Shown: one piece after another, positions 1-5,937 of the stretch | Position numbering within the stretch: the stretch's first letter is position 1 | Layout of the letters: every line of letters starts with the position of its first letter | NCBI RefSeq assembly: GCF_016642265.1 | Contig: NZ_MRXX01000006.1 | Span: forward strand, 28,152-39,016 | Direction of reading: 5' to 3' | Length of the DNA: 10,865 nucleotides | Source of the DNA: Streptococcus lactarius | Lineage (GTDB): Bacteria; Bacillota; Bacilli; Lactobacillales; Streptococcaceae | Translations under genes and position numbers: made by a program | The notes under the pieces: generated by a model | What the model was told of the DNA's origin: nothing | Seen by the model: only the letters and a program-made list of their open reading frames with translations | Database searches by the model: none

Positions 1-15
1 TTTTGTCCCAGCCTC
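1..15 (-). repeat. GAGGCTGGGACAAAA intergenic repeat, left copy
   Basis: On the minus strand this reads GAGGCTGGGACAAAA, and its exact copy lies on the plus strand at 10849-10863. It sits about 30 nt downstream of the yidC stop codon and is cut by the window edge. Elements with a TGGGACAAAA core are common between streptococcal genes and often form one arm of a terminator-like hairpin. The second arm would lie outside the window, so the terminator role is inferred. Confidence 0.6.
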
Positions 16-46
16 CTTTGTATGCTACTAGAATTTAGTATGTTTT

Positions 47-964
47 CTATTTTCGATTGCGTTGTTTTCCTGCGTTGCGGTTGCTTTTTGGCTTGTGTTG
101 GAGTTGTGTTGTCGCAGTTGGGGTAACGTCTTTTTTCACACGGTGACTGGTTGCTTTTGGAGGATTATTTTTGTATTCCTCAGCGACACGTTTGCGAAGA
201 TTTGGACGAATCAGGTAATTAACGACAAATTGTTGGATGATCTGGATGACCCCACCGACTACCCAATAAAGGGTCACTCCAGCAGTATTTAAAACAGAGA
301 AGACAGCGATCATAATTGGACTCATCAGCGATGCTTTGCGCATGCTTTCTTTTTGGGTTTCATCTTCGATCCCATGAAGTGAGAGCACACTTTGAATGTA
401 GTAGAGGACCGCAACGATCGCTGTCAAAAGCAAGCTGGGCTTACCAAGAGGAATTCCAAGGAAGGTCTGTCCAGCAATCCCTTTGGTGTGTTGAGCCGCA
501 AAGAAGAGAGCTGAGAAAAATGGCATTTGGATCAATAGTGGTAAACAACCAATGCCTCCAAACATGCTGACTCCATTCTCCCGTTGGGCCATCATCAATT
601 CTTGTTGAGCTAACAATTTTTCTTCTTGAGTTTTAGCTGTTTTCATCCGATCTTGGATAGGACCAAGGATCGGCTTTAAGTAGTTCATCTTTTCAGATTG
701 GTAGGTTGCCTTCCACGATTGGTACAAGCCAAGTGGCAAGATAATCAAGCGGACAATCAAGGTCACAATAATAATGCCAAGTCCAAAACCTAAGCCGAGG
801 TTGTTGGCAAAGAATTTAATGGCTTCCCCCATTGGACGTCCAAGGACATTCCAGATGAATCCAGTTGGATTGCCAGTTTTACGATCGATGCCGACACACC
901 CTGACAAAAAGACCAGGGAAGTGAGAGCCATCGTTGCCAGTAATACGAATTTATTTTTTTTCAC
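47..964 (-). CDS. yidC: YidC/Oxa1-family membrane protein insertase, lipoprotein type (YidC2-like)
   Basis: Inserts and folds membrane proteins, alone or with SecYEG. The chosen start is a GTG at 964, giving 305 aa: GAGGAA (971-976) lies 6 nt upstream and the protein then opens with a lysine-rich lipoprotein signal peptide and lipobox L20-S-G-C23. The longer reading up to 1093 would run through acyP and is rejected. Residues 56-76 form the first conserved membrane segment with the hydrophilic-groove arginine R72. A charged cytoplasmic hairpin follows (about 80-130), then further membrane segments ending near residue 255. The last ~50 residues are a basic tail rich in K, R, N and Q, the ribosome-contacting type. 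Streptococci have two YidC proteins. The long basic tail and the acyP neighbour, rather than rnpA/jag, suggest the YidC2 paralogue, linked in S. mutans to acid tolerance. Family is certain; paralogue is inferred. Confidence 0.96.
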   Translation of the reverse strand: MKKNKFVLLATMALTSLVFLSGCVGIDRKTGNPTGFIWNVLGRPMGEAIKFFANNLGLGFGLGIIIVTLIVRLIILPLGLYQSWKATYQSEKMNYLKPILGPIQDRMKTAKTQEEKLLAQQELMMAQRENGVSMFGGIGCLPLLIQMPFFSALFFAAQHTKGIAGQTFLGIPLGKPSLLLTAIVAVLYYIQSVLSLHGIEDETQKESMRKASLMSPIMIAVFSVLNTAGVTLYWVVGGVIQIIQQFVVNYLIRPNLRKRVAEEYKNNPPKATSHRVKKDVTPTATTQLQHKPKSNRNAGKQRNRK

Positions 965-998
965 AAATAGTTCCTCTTTTAAAAAATAATACTTCTCT

Positions 999-1027
999 AT
1001 TCTACTGTTTTTTTTGAAAATACACAA
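999..1027 (-). promoter_or_regulatory. Probable sigma-A promoter of yidC
   Basis: On the minus strand TTGTGT (1022-1027) and TAGAAT (999-1004) are separated by exactly 17 nt. Predicted transcription start is near 992, leaving a leader of about 28 nt that contains GAGGAA before the GTG start. yidC could therefore be expressed apart from acyP, and there is no terminator between the two genes, so read-through from acyP is also likely. Confidence 0.5.
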
Positions 1028-1040
1028 TAGGGCGATCGTC

Positions 1041-1319
1041 TTAATTTGTAATTTTGAAATTGGAGAAGTTTTCAAAATTTGCCAAATTAACATCCAAATA
1101 GGACACCTTTGAAAAAGGAGTCGGCCCTTTACGGATTTCTTGAATGAATTTGGCCATTTGTTGACTGTTTTCAGCCTGAGCTAATATGCCAACCGTTCCA
1201 TCGTCATTATTCCAAACGCGTCCTGTGATGCCACCAATCTCAAGAGCTAGCGCATAGACACCCCAACGAAAGCCAACCCCTTGAACACGCCCTTGGGCAA
1301 TCATTTTTACCTTTTGCAT
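1041..1319 (-). CDS. acyP: Acylphosphatase
   Basis: Small cytoplasmic enzyme hydrolysing the carboxyl-phosphate bond of acylphosphates such as acetyl phosphate or 1,3-bisphosphoglycerate. The 92-aa product has normal family length. It carries the signature GRVQGVGFRWGV (10-21) with the phosphate-binding arginine R18, and VWNNDDGTV with the catalytic asparagine N37. The ATG at 1319 is preceded by AGGAGG at a good distance. An in-frame start at 1349 would add ten residues before the usual MxxVKM start, across the Shine-Dalgarno site, and is rejected. The gene is divergent from the TrmH-type methyltransferase and is followed 76 nt later by yidC on the same strand, a pairing common in streptococci whose physiological meaning is not evident. 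Confidence 0.95.
   Translation of the reverse strand: MQKVKMIAQGRVQGVGFRWGVYALALEIGGITGRVWNNDDGTVGILAQAENSQQMAKFIQEIRKGPTPFSKVSYLDVNLANFENFSNFKITN
1050..1079. repeat. 10-bp perfect inverted repeat inside the acyP 3' end
   Basis: AATTTTGAAA (1050-1059) and TTTCAAAATT (1070-1079) are exact reverse complements separated by 10 nt. It lies in codons for the Asn-Phe-rich end of acyP (NFENFSNF). In the acyP-yidC mRNA it could form an AU-rich hairpin just before the acyP stop. No U-run follows, so it is not a standard terminator. The protein repeat itself partly explains the symmetry. Confidence 0.4.
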
Positions 1320-1334
1320 TTCTTTCCTCCTAGG

Positions 1335-1369
1335 CACAAAGAAATCCATCTGAAGCAGATTTCTTTGTG
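1335..1369. repeat. 12-bp perfect inverted repeat in the divergent acyP/methyltransferase control region
   Basis: CACAAAGAAATC (1335-1346) and GATTTCTTTGTG (1358-1369) are perfect reverse complements with an 11-nt centre. The centre also offers a competing ATCTG/CAGAT hairpin (1348-1352 with 1356-1360). The right arm ends on the TG of the extended -10 of the methyltransferase promoter. The left arm ends a few bases before the acyP Shine-Dalgarno (AGGAGG). It could be an operator for the plus-strand gene or an RNA hairpin in the acyP leader. No protein binding it can be named from sequence. Confidence 0.55.
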
Positions 1370-1376
1370 ATATAAT
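1368..1376 (+). promoter_or_regulatory. Extended -10 promoter of the TrmH-type methyltransferase gene (leaderless)
   Basis: TGATATAAT: a perfect TATAAT (1371-1376) with the upstream TG of extended -10 promoters. No good -35 is present at 16-18 nt. The ATG at 1383 is only 6 nt after the hexamer, so the transcript should begin at or within a base of the start codon, and no Shine-Dalgarno sequence precedes the ATG. Confidence 0.7.
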
Positions 1377-1382
1377 AGTCCT

Positions 1383-2129
1383 ATGAATATTATAACGTCT
1401 AAATCCAATAATGGAATCAAAAATGCAAAAAAATTACATCAAAAAAAATATCGAACCGATTCCTACTTGATTGAGGGCTGGCATCTTTTTGAAGAGGCAG
1501 TGAACTATCAAGCCTCTATCCGGCAGATCTTTGTTTTAGAAGCGTTTTTGGATCGGGTAGAGGGGATGGATCAGGTAACAGTAGTGACACCTGAGATTTT
1601 GGAACTATTAGCTGATTCTAAGACCCCTCAAGGGATTGTGGCAGAGATTGCTCTTGAGCCAGCTACGATTCCTATAGAGTTGCAGGGCCGTTACCTTTAT
1701 TTGGAGGATGTACAAGATCCTGGAAATGTGGGAACCATGATTCGTACAGCAGATGCTGCAGGCTTTGATGGTGTCATTCTCTCAAAGGCTTCCGCTGATA
1801 TTTACAGTCTCAAGGTCCTTCGCTCCATGCAAGGAAGTCACTTTCATCTTCCTATCTGGAAAATGGACCGAGCTGAGCTGTTTGAGAGTGCTTCCAAATC
1901 CAATACTCCGGTCCTTGCGACGACCTTATCGAAATCGTCAATCGATTATCGTCAGCTTCCTCAGATGGACCAGTTTATCCTGGTCATGGGCAATGAAGGA
2001 AATGGCATCAGCCAAGAAATGGCGGCACAAGCAGACCAGCTGATTCATATTCCCATGCCAGGTCGGGCAGAGAGTTTAAATGTCGCGGTGGCAGCTGGAA
2101 TTTTGATGTTTTATTTAAGAAAATTTTGA
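1383..2129 (+). CDS. SPOUT-superfamily (SpoU/TrmH) RNA 2'-O-ribose methyltransferase, YsgA/RlmP-like
   Basis: Transfers methyl from S-adenosylmethionine to a ribose 2'-OH in rRNA or tRNA. The 248-aa protein has an N-terminal L30e-like substrate-binding region (about 5-95) and a C-terminal trefoil-knot SPOUT domain. Its three motifs are VQDPGNVGTMIRTADAAGF (110-128, with N114 and R121), VMGNEGNGIS (201-210) and IPMPGRAESLNVAVAAG (223-239). Residues 1-40 match the conserved start of Gram-positive homologues from memory, fixing the ATG at 1383 although it has no Shine-Dalgarno. The closest characterised relative is probably B. subtilis YsgA (RlmP), reported to modify a 23S rRNA guanosine; this target is inference. 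It is followed 82 nt later by the HD protein, without a terminator. Family sure, substrate unsure. Confidence 0.93.
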   Translation: MNIITSKSNNGIKNAKKLHQKKYRTDSYLIEGWHLFEEAVNYQASIRQIFVLEAFLDRVEGMDQVTVVTPEILELLADSKTPQGIVAEIALEPATIPIELQGRYLYLEDVQDPGNVGTMIRTADAAGFDGVILSKASADIYSLKVLRSMQGSHFHLPIWKMDRAELFESASKSNTPVLATTLSKSSIDYRQLPQMDQFILVMGNEGNGISQEMAAQADQLIHIPMPGRAESLNVAVAAGILMFYLRKF

Positions 2130-2136
2130 GAAAAAA

Positions 2137-2146
2137 CAGTATACTG
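2137..2146 (+). promoter_or_regulatory. Possible -10 within a palindrome before the HD gene
   Basis: CAGTATACTG is a perfect 10-bp palindrome that contains a -10-like TATACT (2140-2145). It is also flanked by an ACAGT/ACTGT pair (2136-2140 and 2149-2153). No convincing -35 is seen; the best is TTAAGA with a 19-nt spacer. It lies 8 nt after the methyltransferase stop. The HD gene could have its own weak promoter here, or be read only from upstream. Confidence 0.25.
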
Positions 2147-2211
2147 AAACTGTAAGGAAAAGTTGTTGGAGATCTGATTGGGAGAACTCATCGATGAAAG
2201 GTGGTTAGCTA

Positions 2212-2703
2212 ATGCATTATGATCACGACAAAGAATACATGACCTACGTGGGACACTTGATCCAGCACCCGAAAGTTCAAAAATTATCCACTATTCCCCA
2301 CCATATTCATTCCAACCGCTTGGAACATTCCATTCATGTCAGCTACACCAGCTACAAGGTGGCCAAAAGATTTGGTTGGGATGCCAAAAGCGCGGCTCGG
2401 GGTGGCCTCTTGCATGACCTCTTTTACTATGATTGGCGTGAGACCAAGTTTACAAAGAGCCACGCCTGGGTTCATCCACGCATTGCTGTAAGAAATGCGC
2501 GAAAGATTACAGAACTCAATGCTAGGGAAGAAGATATCATCGTTAAACACATGTGGGGGGCTACCCTTGCTCCGCCTCGTTACAAAGAGTCCTTCGTGGT
2601 GACTATGGTGGATAAATACTGGGCGATCAAGGAAGCCTCCAAGCCGTTACGACATAAGATGGCTAAAAAGAGATTTTTTCACCGAAAAATGTTAAAATCG
2701 TAG
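2212..2703 (+). CDS. Small HD-domain phosphohydrolase of unknown substrate
   Basis: A 163-aa soluble protein with the metal-binding HD signature: H39 in RLEHS, H68-D69 in GLLHDLFYYD, H113 in VKHMWG and D134 in VDKYWA, in the right order for an HD-superfamily metal-dependent phosphohydrolase. A histidine-rich N-terminus (H2, H5, H15, H19, H30, H31, H33) and a basic tail flank the domain. The tail has KKR and RK clusters and ends LKS. AAAGGTGG (2197-2204) lies 7 nt before the ATG. It lacks a nucleotide-binding RelA, GGDEF or CCA partner domain, so neither (p)ppGpp nor cyclic-dinucleotide hydrolysis can be claimed. It sits between a ribose methyltransferase and a BI-1 membrane protein. Fold is confident; the substrate is unknown to me. 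Confidence 0.9.
   Translation: MHYDHDKEYMTYVGHLIQHPKVQKLSTIPHHIHSNRLEHSIHVSYTSYKVAKRFGWDAKSAARGGLLHDLFYYDWRETKFTKSHAWVHPRIAVRNARKITELNAREEDIIVKHMWGATLAPPRYKESFVVTMVDKYWAIKEASKPLRHKMAKKRFFHRKMLKS
2690..2698 (+). promoter_or_regulatory. Possible extended -10 promoter of the BI-1 gene
   Basis: TGTTAAAAT gives TG plus a -10-like TAAAAT (2693-2698) at the very end of the HD gene, 33 nt before the next ATG. No convincing -35 is present. The BI-1 gene may be transcribed from here as well as from upstream. Confidence 0.35.
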
Positions 2704-2731
2704 TAAATAAATTTGAAAGGAAGTTTATTAG

Positions 2732-3418
2732 ATGTATAATGACTCTATAATCCAAGAACAAAGTGGATTGAATGCTTTTTATAATAAAATCTATTCCTTA
2801 GTAGGGATTGGTGTTGGGATTTCGGCCCTTGTGTCTGGTCTTATGATGACCGTTTTTCAAGACTTTTTCGTTCAAATCCTGACAACTGCGCCAATGGTTT
2901 ATTACATTGCTATTGCGGCAGAATTGATCTTGGTCTTTGTTGCAAGTGGGAAGGCTGTTAAAAACAGTCCGTCTGCCCTTCCAATTTTCCTGATCTACTC
3001 AGCTTTGAATGGATTTACTCTCAGCTTTATCATTGCCCAATACATGCAAGCGACTGTCTATAAGGCTTTCTTGGTCAGCGCCTTGATGTTTGTTGTCATG
3101 GGAGCTATTGGACGCGTTGTGAAAAAAGACCTTTCAGGTATGGGACGTGCCTTGATGGGCGTCTTGATCGGTGTGATCATCGCATCTGTCGTCAATATTT
3201 TCTTGAGAAGCTCTGGAATGGATTATATCTTGAGCATTATCTCCGTCTTCCTCTTTGCAGGATTGACAGCTTGGGATAATCAAAAGATCCGCTATGTTTA
3301 TGATCAATCGAATGGTCAAGTCACTACAGGCTGGGCTGTTGCCATGGCTTTGGAACTCTATCTTGACTTTATCAACCTCTTTATCAGTTTGGTTCGAATT
3401 TTTGGAAGAAACGACTAA
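2732..3418 (+). CDS. Bax inhibitor-1 / YccA-YetJ family membrane protein
   Basis: Integral membrane protein of the TMBIM family, 228 aa with about seven hydrophobic segments spread from residue 20 to 225. The two family aspartates that form the pH-sensing pair of B. subtilis YetJ have clear counterparts: D182 in [10 protein letters not shown] and D212 in [11 protein letters not shown]. Members such as YetJ are pH-dependent calcium leak channels, and E. coli YccA instead modulates FtsH proteolysis; which role applies here cannot be read from sequence. GAAAGGAAG (2715-2723) sets the ATG at 2732. The gene is the last of the unit that ends in the terminator at 3431-3459. Confidence 0.93.
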   Translation: MYNDSIIQEQSGLNAFYNKIYSLVGIGVGISALVSGLMMTVFQDFFVQILTTAPMVYYIAIAAELILVFVASGKAVKNSPSALPIFLIYSALNGFTLSFIIAQYMQATVYKAFLVSALMFVVMGAIGRVVKKDLSGMGRALMGVLIGVIIASVVNIFLRSSGMDYILSIISVFLFAGLTAWDNQKIRYVYDQSNGQVTTGWAVAMALELYLDFINLFISLVRIFGRND

Positions 3419-3430
3419 TGAAGACGGATG

Positions 3431-3459
3431 AAGCTGGGGCAGTTGCCTCGGCTTTTTTT
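3431..3459 (+). terminator. Strong rho-independent terminator after the BI-1 gene
   Basis: AAGCTGGGGC (3431-3440) pairs with GCCTCGGCTT (3445-3454) around a 4-nt loop, with two G-T pairs, and runs into seven T residues (3453-3459). It starts 12 nt after the BI-1 stop codon and ends the plus-strand unit that began at the methyltransferase gene. Confidence 0.9.
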
Positions 3460-3472
3460 GTTCCCAAACTTG

Positions 3473-3481
3473 TGCTATACT
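3473..3481 (+). promoter_or_regulatory. Extended -10 promoter of lysA
   Basis: TGCTATACT: a -10 hexamer TATACT (3476-3481) with the extended TG. There is no good -35 because the T-run of the preceding terminator occupies that place. Predicted start is near 3488, leaving a leader of about 25 nt, too short for a lysine riboswitch. Confidence 0.6.
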
Positions 3482-3512
3482 AGTATGGACTAAACAATAG
3501 AAATGAGTGCTT

Positions 3513-4763
3513 ATGAAAACACCCTTTGTAACCCGTGAACAATTGGACCAGTTGATCCAAGAATTTCCAACGCCTTTTCATCTCTATGATGAAGCAGGGA
3601 TTCGTGAAACAGCACGAGCGCTTCACAAGGCTTTTGCATGGAATGAAGGCTTTAAAGAATACTTTGCGATCAAGGCCACACCCAATCCATCTATTCTAAA
3701 AATTTTGCAAGAAGAGGGCTGTGGAGTCGATACTGCCAGCTACGTGGAATTGTTAATGGCGGATAAGTTGGGCTTCAGTGGAAAAGAGATCATGTTTTCT
3801 TCGAATAACACCCCAGCCAATGAATTCGTCTACGCTCGGGAATTGGGAGCAACCATCAACCTAGATGCTTATGAAGACATTGCCTTCTTAAAATCAGTTG
3901 CCAGCATTCCAAAGGTGATTTCCTGCCGCTACAATCCTGGTGGAGTCTTTGAACTGGGAACCGATATTATGGACAACCCAGAAGAAGCGAAGTTTGGGAT
4001 GACCAAGGATCAACTGATCCAATCCTTTAAGGAGTTAAAGGAGTTGGGTGTGGAAGAATTCGGGATTCATGCCCTCTTGGCCTCGAATACCGTATCGAAC
4101 GATTACTATCCTGAGTTGGCGCGTCAGCTCTTTGAATTGGCAGTAGAAGTCGTCGAAAAAACAGGCGTTCACTTGGGCTTCATCAACCTATCTGGTGGTG
4201 TCGGGATTAACTATAAACCTGACCAACGTCCCAACGATATTGCTGTAATTGGCGAAGGTGTGCATCGTGTTTTTGATGCCATTCTTAAACCTGCAGGTCT
4301 GGGCCATGTGAAAATCTATACGGAGCTTGGCCGCTTTATGCTGGCTTCTAACGGTCTTTTAGTGACGACCGTGACCCATAAAAAGAAGACCTATCGGACC
4401 TATGTTGGTGTTGATGCTTCAGCTGTCAATCTTCTGAGACCAGCTATGTACGGAGCCTACCACCATATCACCAATATGGACCGTCCGGATGGACCGACAG
4501 AAGTGGTTGATGTTGTCGGAAGCCTTTGTGAAAACAACGATAAATTTGCCAAACAACGAGAACTCCCAGTGACGGAGATTGGAGATGTCTTGGTCATTCA
4601 TGATACGGGAGCTCACGGCTTTTCAATGGGGTATCAATACAATGCCAAGTTGCGTTCAGCAGAGGTTTTACTTCAAGAAGATGGGCGGGCACGCTTGATT
4701 CGTCGGGCAGAAAAACCAGAGGATTATCTGGCAACTCTCTATGGCTTTGACATTGAAAAATAA
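3513..4763 (+). CDS. lysA: PLP-dependent decarboxylase, diaminopimelate decarboxylase family
   Basis: Most likely converts meso-diaminopimelate to L-lysine, the last step of lysine synthesis; streptococci put lysine in the peptidoglycan stem. The 416-aa, fold-III PLP enzyme has the Schiff-base lysine K54 (YFAIKATPN), the glycine loop SGGVG (227-231), ELGR (271-274, usually EPGR), C339-E340 at the dimer active site, and DTGAHGFSMGYQYN (364-377) with the PLP-contacting tyrosine. Two motifs depart from textbook LysA: the HIGS loop reads HALLASNT (186-193), and the CESGD-type segment reads CENNDK. That places it in a divergent branch near the carboxynorspermidine decarboxylase-like enzymes, so specificity is inferred. 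Start choice: ATG at 3513, with TGAG 5 nt upstream; a GTG two codons earlier (3507) is possible. The gene stands alone between a terminator and the next promoter. Confidence 0.85.
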   Translation: MKTPFVTREQLDQLIQEFPTPFHLYDEAGIRETARALHKAFAWNEGFKEYFAIKATPNPSILKILQEEGCGVDTASYVELLMADKLGFSGKEIMFSSNNTPANEFVYARELGATINLDAYEDIAFLKSVASIPKVISCRYNPGGVFELGTDIMDNPEEAKFGMTKDQLIQSFKELKELGVEEFGIHALLASNTVSNDYYPELARQLFELAVEVVEKTGVHLGFINLSGGVGINYKPDQRPNDIAVIGEGVHRVFDAILKPAGLGHVKIYTELGRFMLASNGLLVTTVTHKKKTYRTYVGVDASAVNLLRPAMYGAYHHITNMDRPDGPTEVVDVVGSLCENNDKFAKQRELPVTEIGDVLVIHDTGAHGFSMGYQYNAKLRSAEVLLQEDGRARLIRRAEKPEDYLATLYGFDIEK

Positions 4764-4781
4764 GCGATTGTCTGCTATAAT
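4753..4781 (+). promoter_or_regulatory. Promoter of the YneF-like gene (and possibly of the murI operon)
   Basis: TTGAAA (4753-4758), 17-nt spacer, then TGC-TATAAT with a perfect -10 at 4776-4781 and extended TG. This is the best promoter in the window. Its -35 lies in the last codons of lysA. No comparable promoter was found between the YneF-like gene and murI, so this may drive the long operon too. Confidence 0.75.
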
Positions 4782-4818
4782 AATAGTTATGTAAAAATAA
4801 TGGATCGGAGAAAAATGT

Positions 4819-5064
4819 ATGAATCTCTTTTTAGGAATTTTGTTGATTATTTTGGCTTTCTTTGGTGGGATGGTTGCAGGTATGTTCTTGCTTCGTCGTC
4901 AATTTGAAAAAGAATTTGCATCAAACCCCCGTTTGAATGTTGAAGCAGTTCGGACGCTTTTAGGTGCTAGTGGCCAACGTCCAAGTGAAGCAAAAGTTCA
5001 ACAAGTCTATCGCCAAATTATCAACCAACAAAAATCTGCAATGGCGAAAAATAAGAAAAAATAA
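4819..5064 (+). CDS. YneF-family (UPF0154) single-pass membrane protein
   Basis: An 81-aa protein of a family conserved across Firmicutes with no established function. Residues 3-25 form one hydrophobic, glycine-containing transmembrane helix, followed by [10 protein letters not shown] and the family core [20 protein letters not shown] (38-57). A short helix and a lysine-rich tail end the protein. The positive residues after the helix predict a cytoplasmic C-terminus. GGAG (4807-4810) lies 8 nt before the ATG. It has its own strong promoter and is followed after 78 nt by murI. Family is recognised with confidence; I can give no activity. Confidence 0.92.
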   Translation: MNLFLGILLIILAFFGGMVAGMFLLRRQFEKEFASNPRLNVEAVRTLLGASGQRPSEAKVQQVYRQIINQQKSAMAKNKKK

Positions 5065-5065
5065 A

Positions 5066-5082
5066 GAGTGGGACAATCTCAC
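5066..5082 (+). repeat. Short GAGTGGGACAA repeat relative with hairpin
   Basis: Immediately after the YneF-like stop codon. It shares TGGGACAA with the 15-bp repeats at both window ends. GTGGGA (5068-5073) can pair with TCTCAC (5077-5082) over a 3-nt loop, with one G-T pair. No T-run follows, so it looks like a decayed copy of the streptococcal intergenic element rather than a working terminator. Confidence 0.4.
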
Positions 5083-5094
5083 GAGAATAAATGA

Positions 5095-5129
5095 GAGGGG
5101 CTTGGAGGAATTTCTTAGTCCCTCCTTTT
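5095..5129 (+). terminator. Weak terminator or attenuator hairpin before murI
   Basis: GAGGGGCT (5095-5102) pairs along its whole length with AGTCCCTC (5117-5124), one G-T pair, around a 14-nt loop, followed by CTTTT (5125-5129). The T-run is short, so full termination is doubtful. The loop contains GGAGG (5104-5108), which could instead pair with CCTCC (5121-5125); the same CCTCC lies just upstream of the murI Shine-Dalgarno. This leaves room for alternative structures that affect read-through or murI translation. Confidence 0.4.
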
Positions 5130-5142
5130 GGAAGGAAGAGAT

Positions 5143-5937
5143 ATGGATAACCGACCGATTGGTTTTTTAGATTCTGGAGTAGGTGGCCTGACAGTGGTTC
5201 GCGAACTGCTCCGTCAACTGCCTCATGAAGATGTTGTCTATATTGGGGATTCGGCGCGTGCCCCTTATGGTCCTAGACCAGCAGAACAAATTCGCGACTA
5301 TACTTGGCAGATGGTAAACTTCCTTTTGACCAAAAATGTGAAGATGATTGTCTTAGCCTGTAATACAGCAACGGCCGTTGTCTGGGAAGAAGTCAAGGCC
5401 AAACTCGATATCCCCGTTTTGGGAGTGATCTTGCCGGGAGCTTCTGCAGCCATCAAATCAACGACCCATCAAAAAATTGGAGTGATTGGGACACCGATGA
5501 CAGTCTCGTCTGGAATCTACCAAGAAAAAATCCAACACTTAGCTCCAGATATGGAAGTCACCAGTCTAGCTTGTCCCAAATTTGTCCCCTTGGTGGAGTC
5601 GAATGAATTAACCTCCAGCGTTAGTAAAAAGGTGGTCTATGAGACCCTAAAACCACTAGTTGGAAAGGTTGATACCCTTGTTTTGGGATGTACCCATTAT
5701 CCACTCTTGAAACCCATTATCCAAAACGTGATGGGACCATCTGTTAAATTGATTGATAGTGGGGCAGAGTGTGTTCGGGATATTTCCGTATTGTTAAATT
5801 ATTTTGAGTTGAACAAAAGCCGTGAACTAGCGGGGCAAAACCATCGTTTTTATACAACGGCAAATGCCAATAGCTTTGCAGCGATTGCTGAAAAGTGGCT
5901 AGAGCGTTCAGTGAATGTGGAGCATGTGAATTTATGA
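5143..5937 (+). CDS. murI: Glutamate racemase
   Basis: Interconverts L- and D-glutamate, cofactor-independently, to supply D-Glu for peptidoglycan. The 264-aa product has D10-S11 (GFLDSGVGG), GDSARAPYG (35-43), the catalytic cysteines C73 in ACNTAT and C183 in LGCTHYPLL, and H185. The ATG at 5143 is chosen because AAGGAAG precedes it and [12 protein letters not shown] is the normal family start; an in-frame TTG five codons earlier overlaps that Shine-Dalgarno and is rejected. It is the first gene of the nine-gene overlapping run, and its TGA overlaps the next ATG by four bases, implying translational coupling. All catalytic residues are present. The hairpin in the 78-nt upstream gap may tune expression. 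Confidence 0.97.
   Translation: MDNRPIGFLDSGVGGLTVVRELLRQLPHEDVVYIGDSARAPYGPRPAEQIRDYTWQMVNFLLTKNVKMIVLACNTATAVVWEEVKAKLDIPVLGVILPGASAAIKSTTHQKIGVIGTPMTVSSGIYQEKIQHLAPDMEVTSLACPKFVPLVESNELTSSVSKKVVYETLKPLVGKVDTLVLGCTHYPLLKPIIQNVMGPSVKLIDSGAECVRDISVLLNYFELNKSRELAGQNHRFYTTANANSFAAIAEKWLERSVNVEHVNL

Noticed and set aside
26..40. TACTA/TAGTA hairpin after yidC
   Set aside because: Only five A-T-rich pairs and no U-run on the minus strand, so too weak to call a terminator.
944..951. TACGAATT, close to the streptococcal late-competence (ComX) box TACGAATA
   Set aside because: It lies inside yidC coding sequence, points to the plus strand with no gene there to drive, and one base differs.
965..1093. 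Longer yidC reading frame starting at 1093
   Set aside because: It would overlap acyP coding and lacks a signal peptide at its start. The GTG at 964 has GAGGAA at 6 nt and is followed directly by the lipoprotein signal.
4747..4781. Perfect TTGACA (4747-4752) as -35 for the YneF-like gene
   Set aside because: The spacer to TATAAT would be 23 nt. TTGAAA at 4753-4758 gives exactly 17 nt.
4964..5170. Plus-strand ORF of 68 aa overlapping the YneF-like gene and murI
   Set aside because: Out-of-frame shadow of two well-supported genes; no Shine-Dalgarno and no recognisable protein features.
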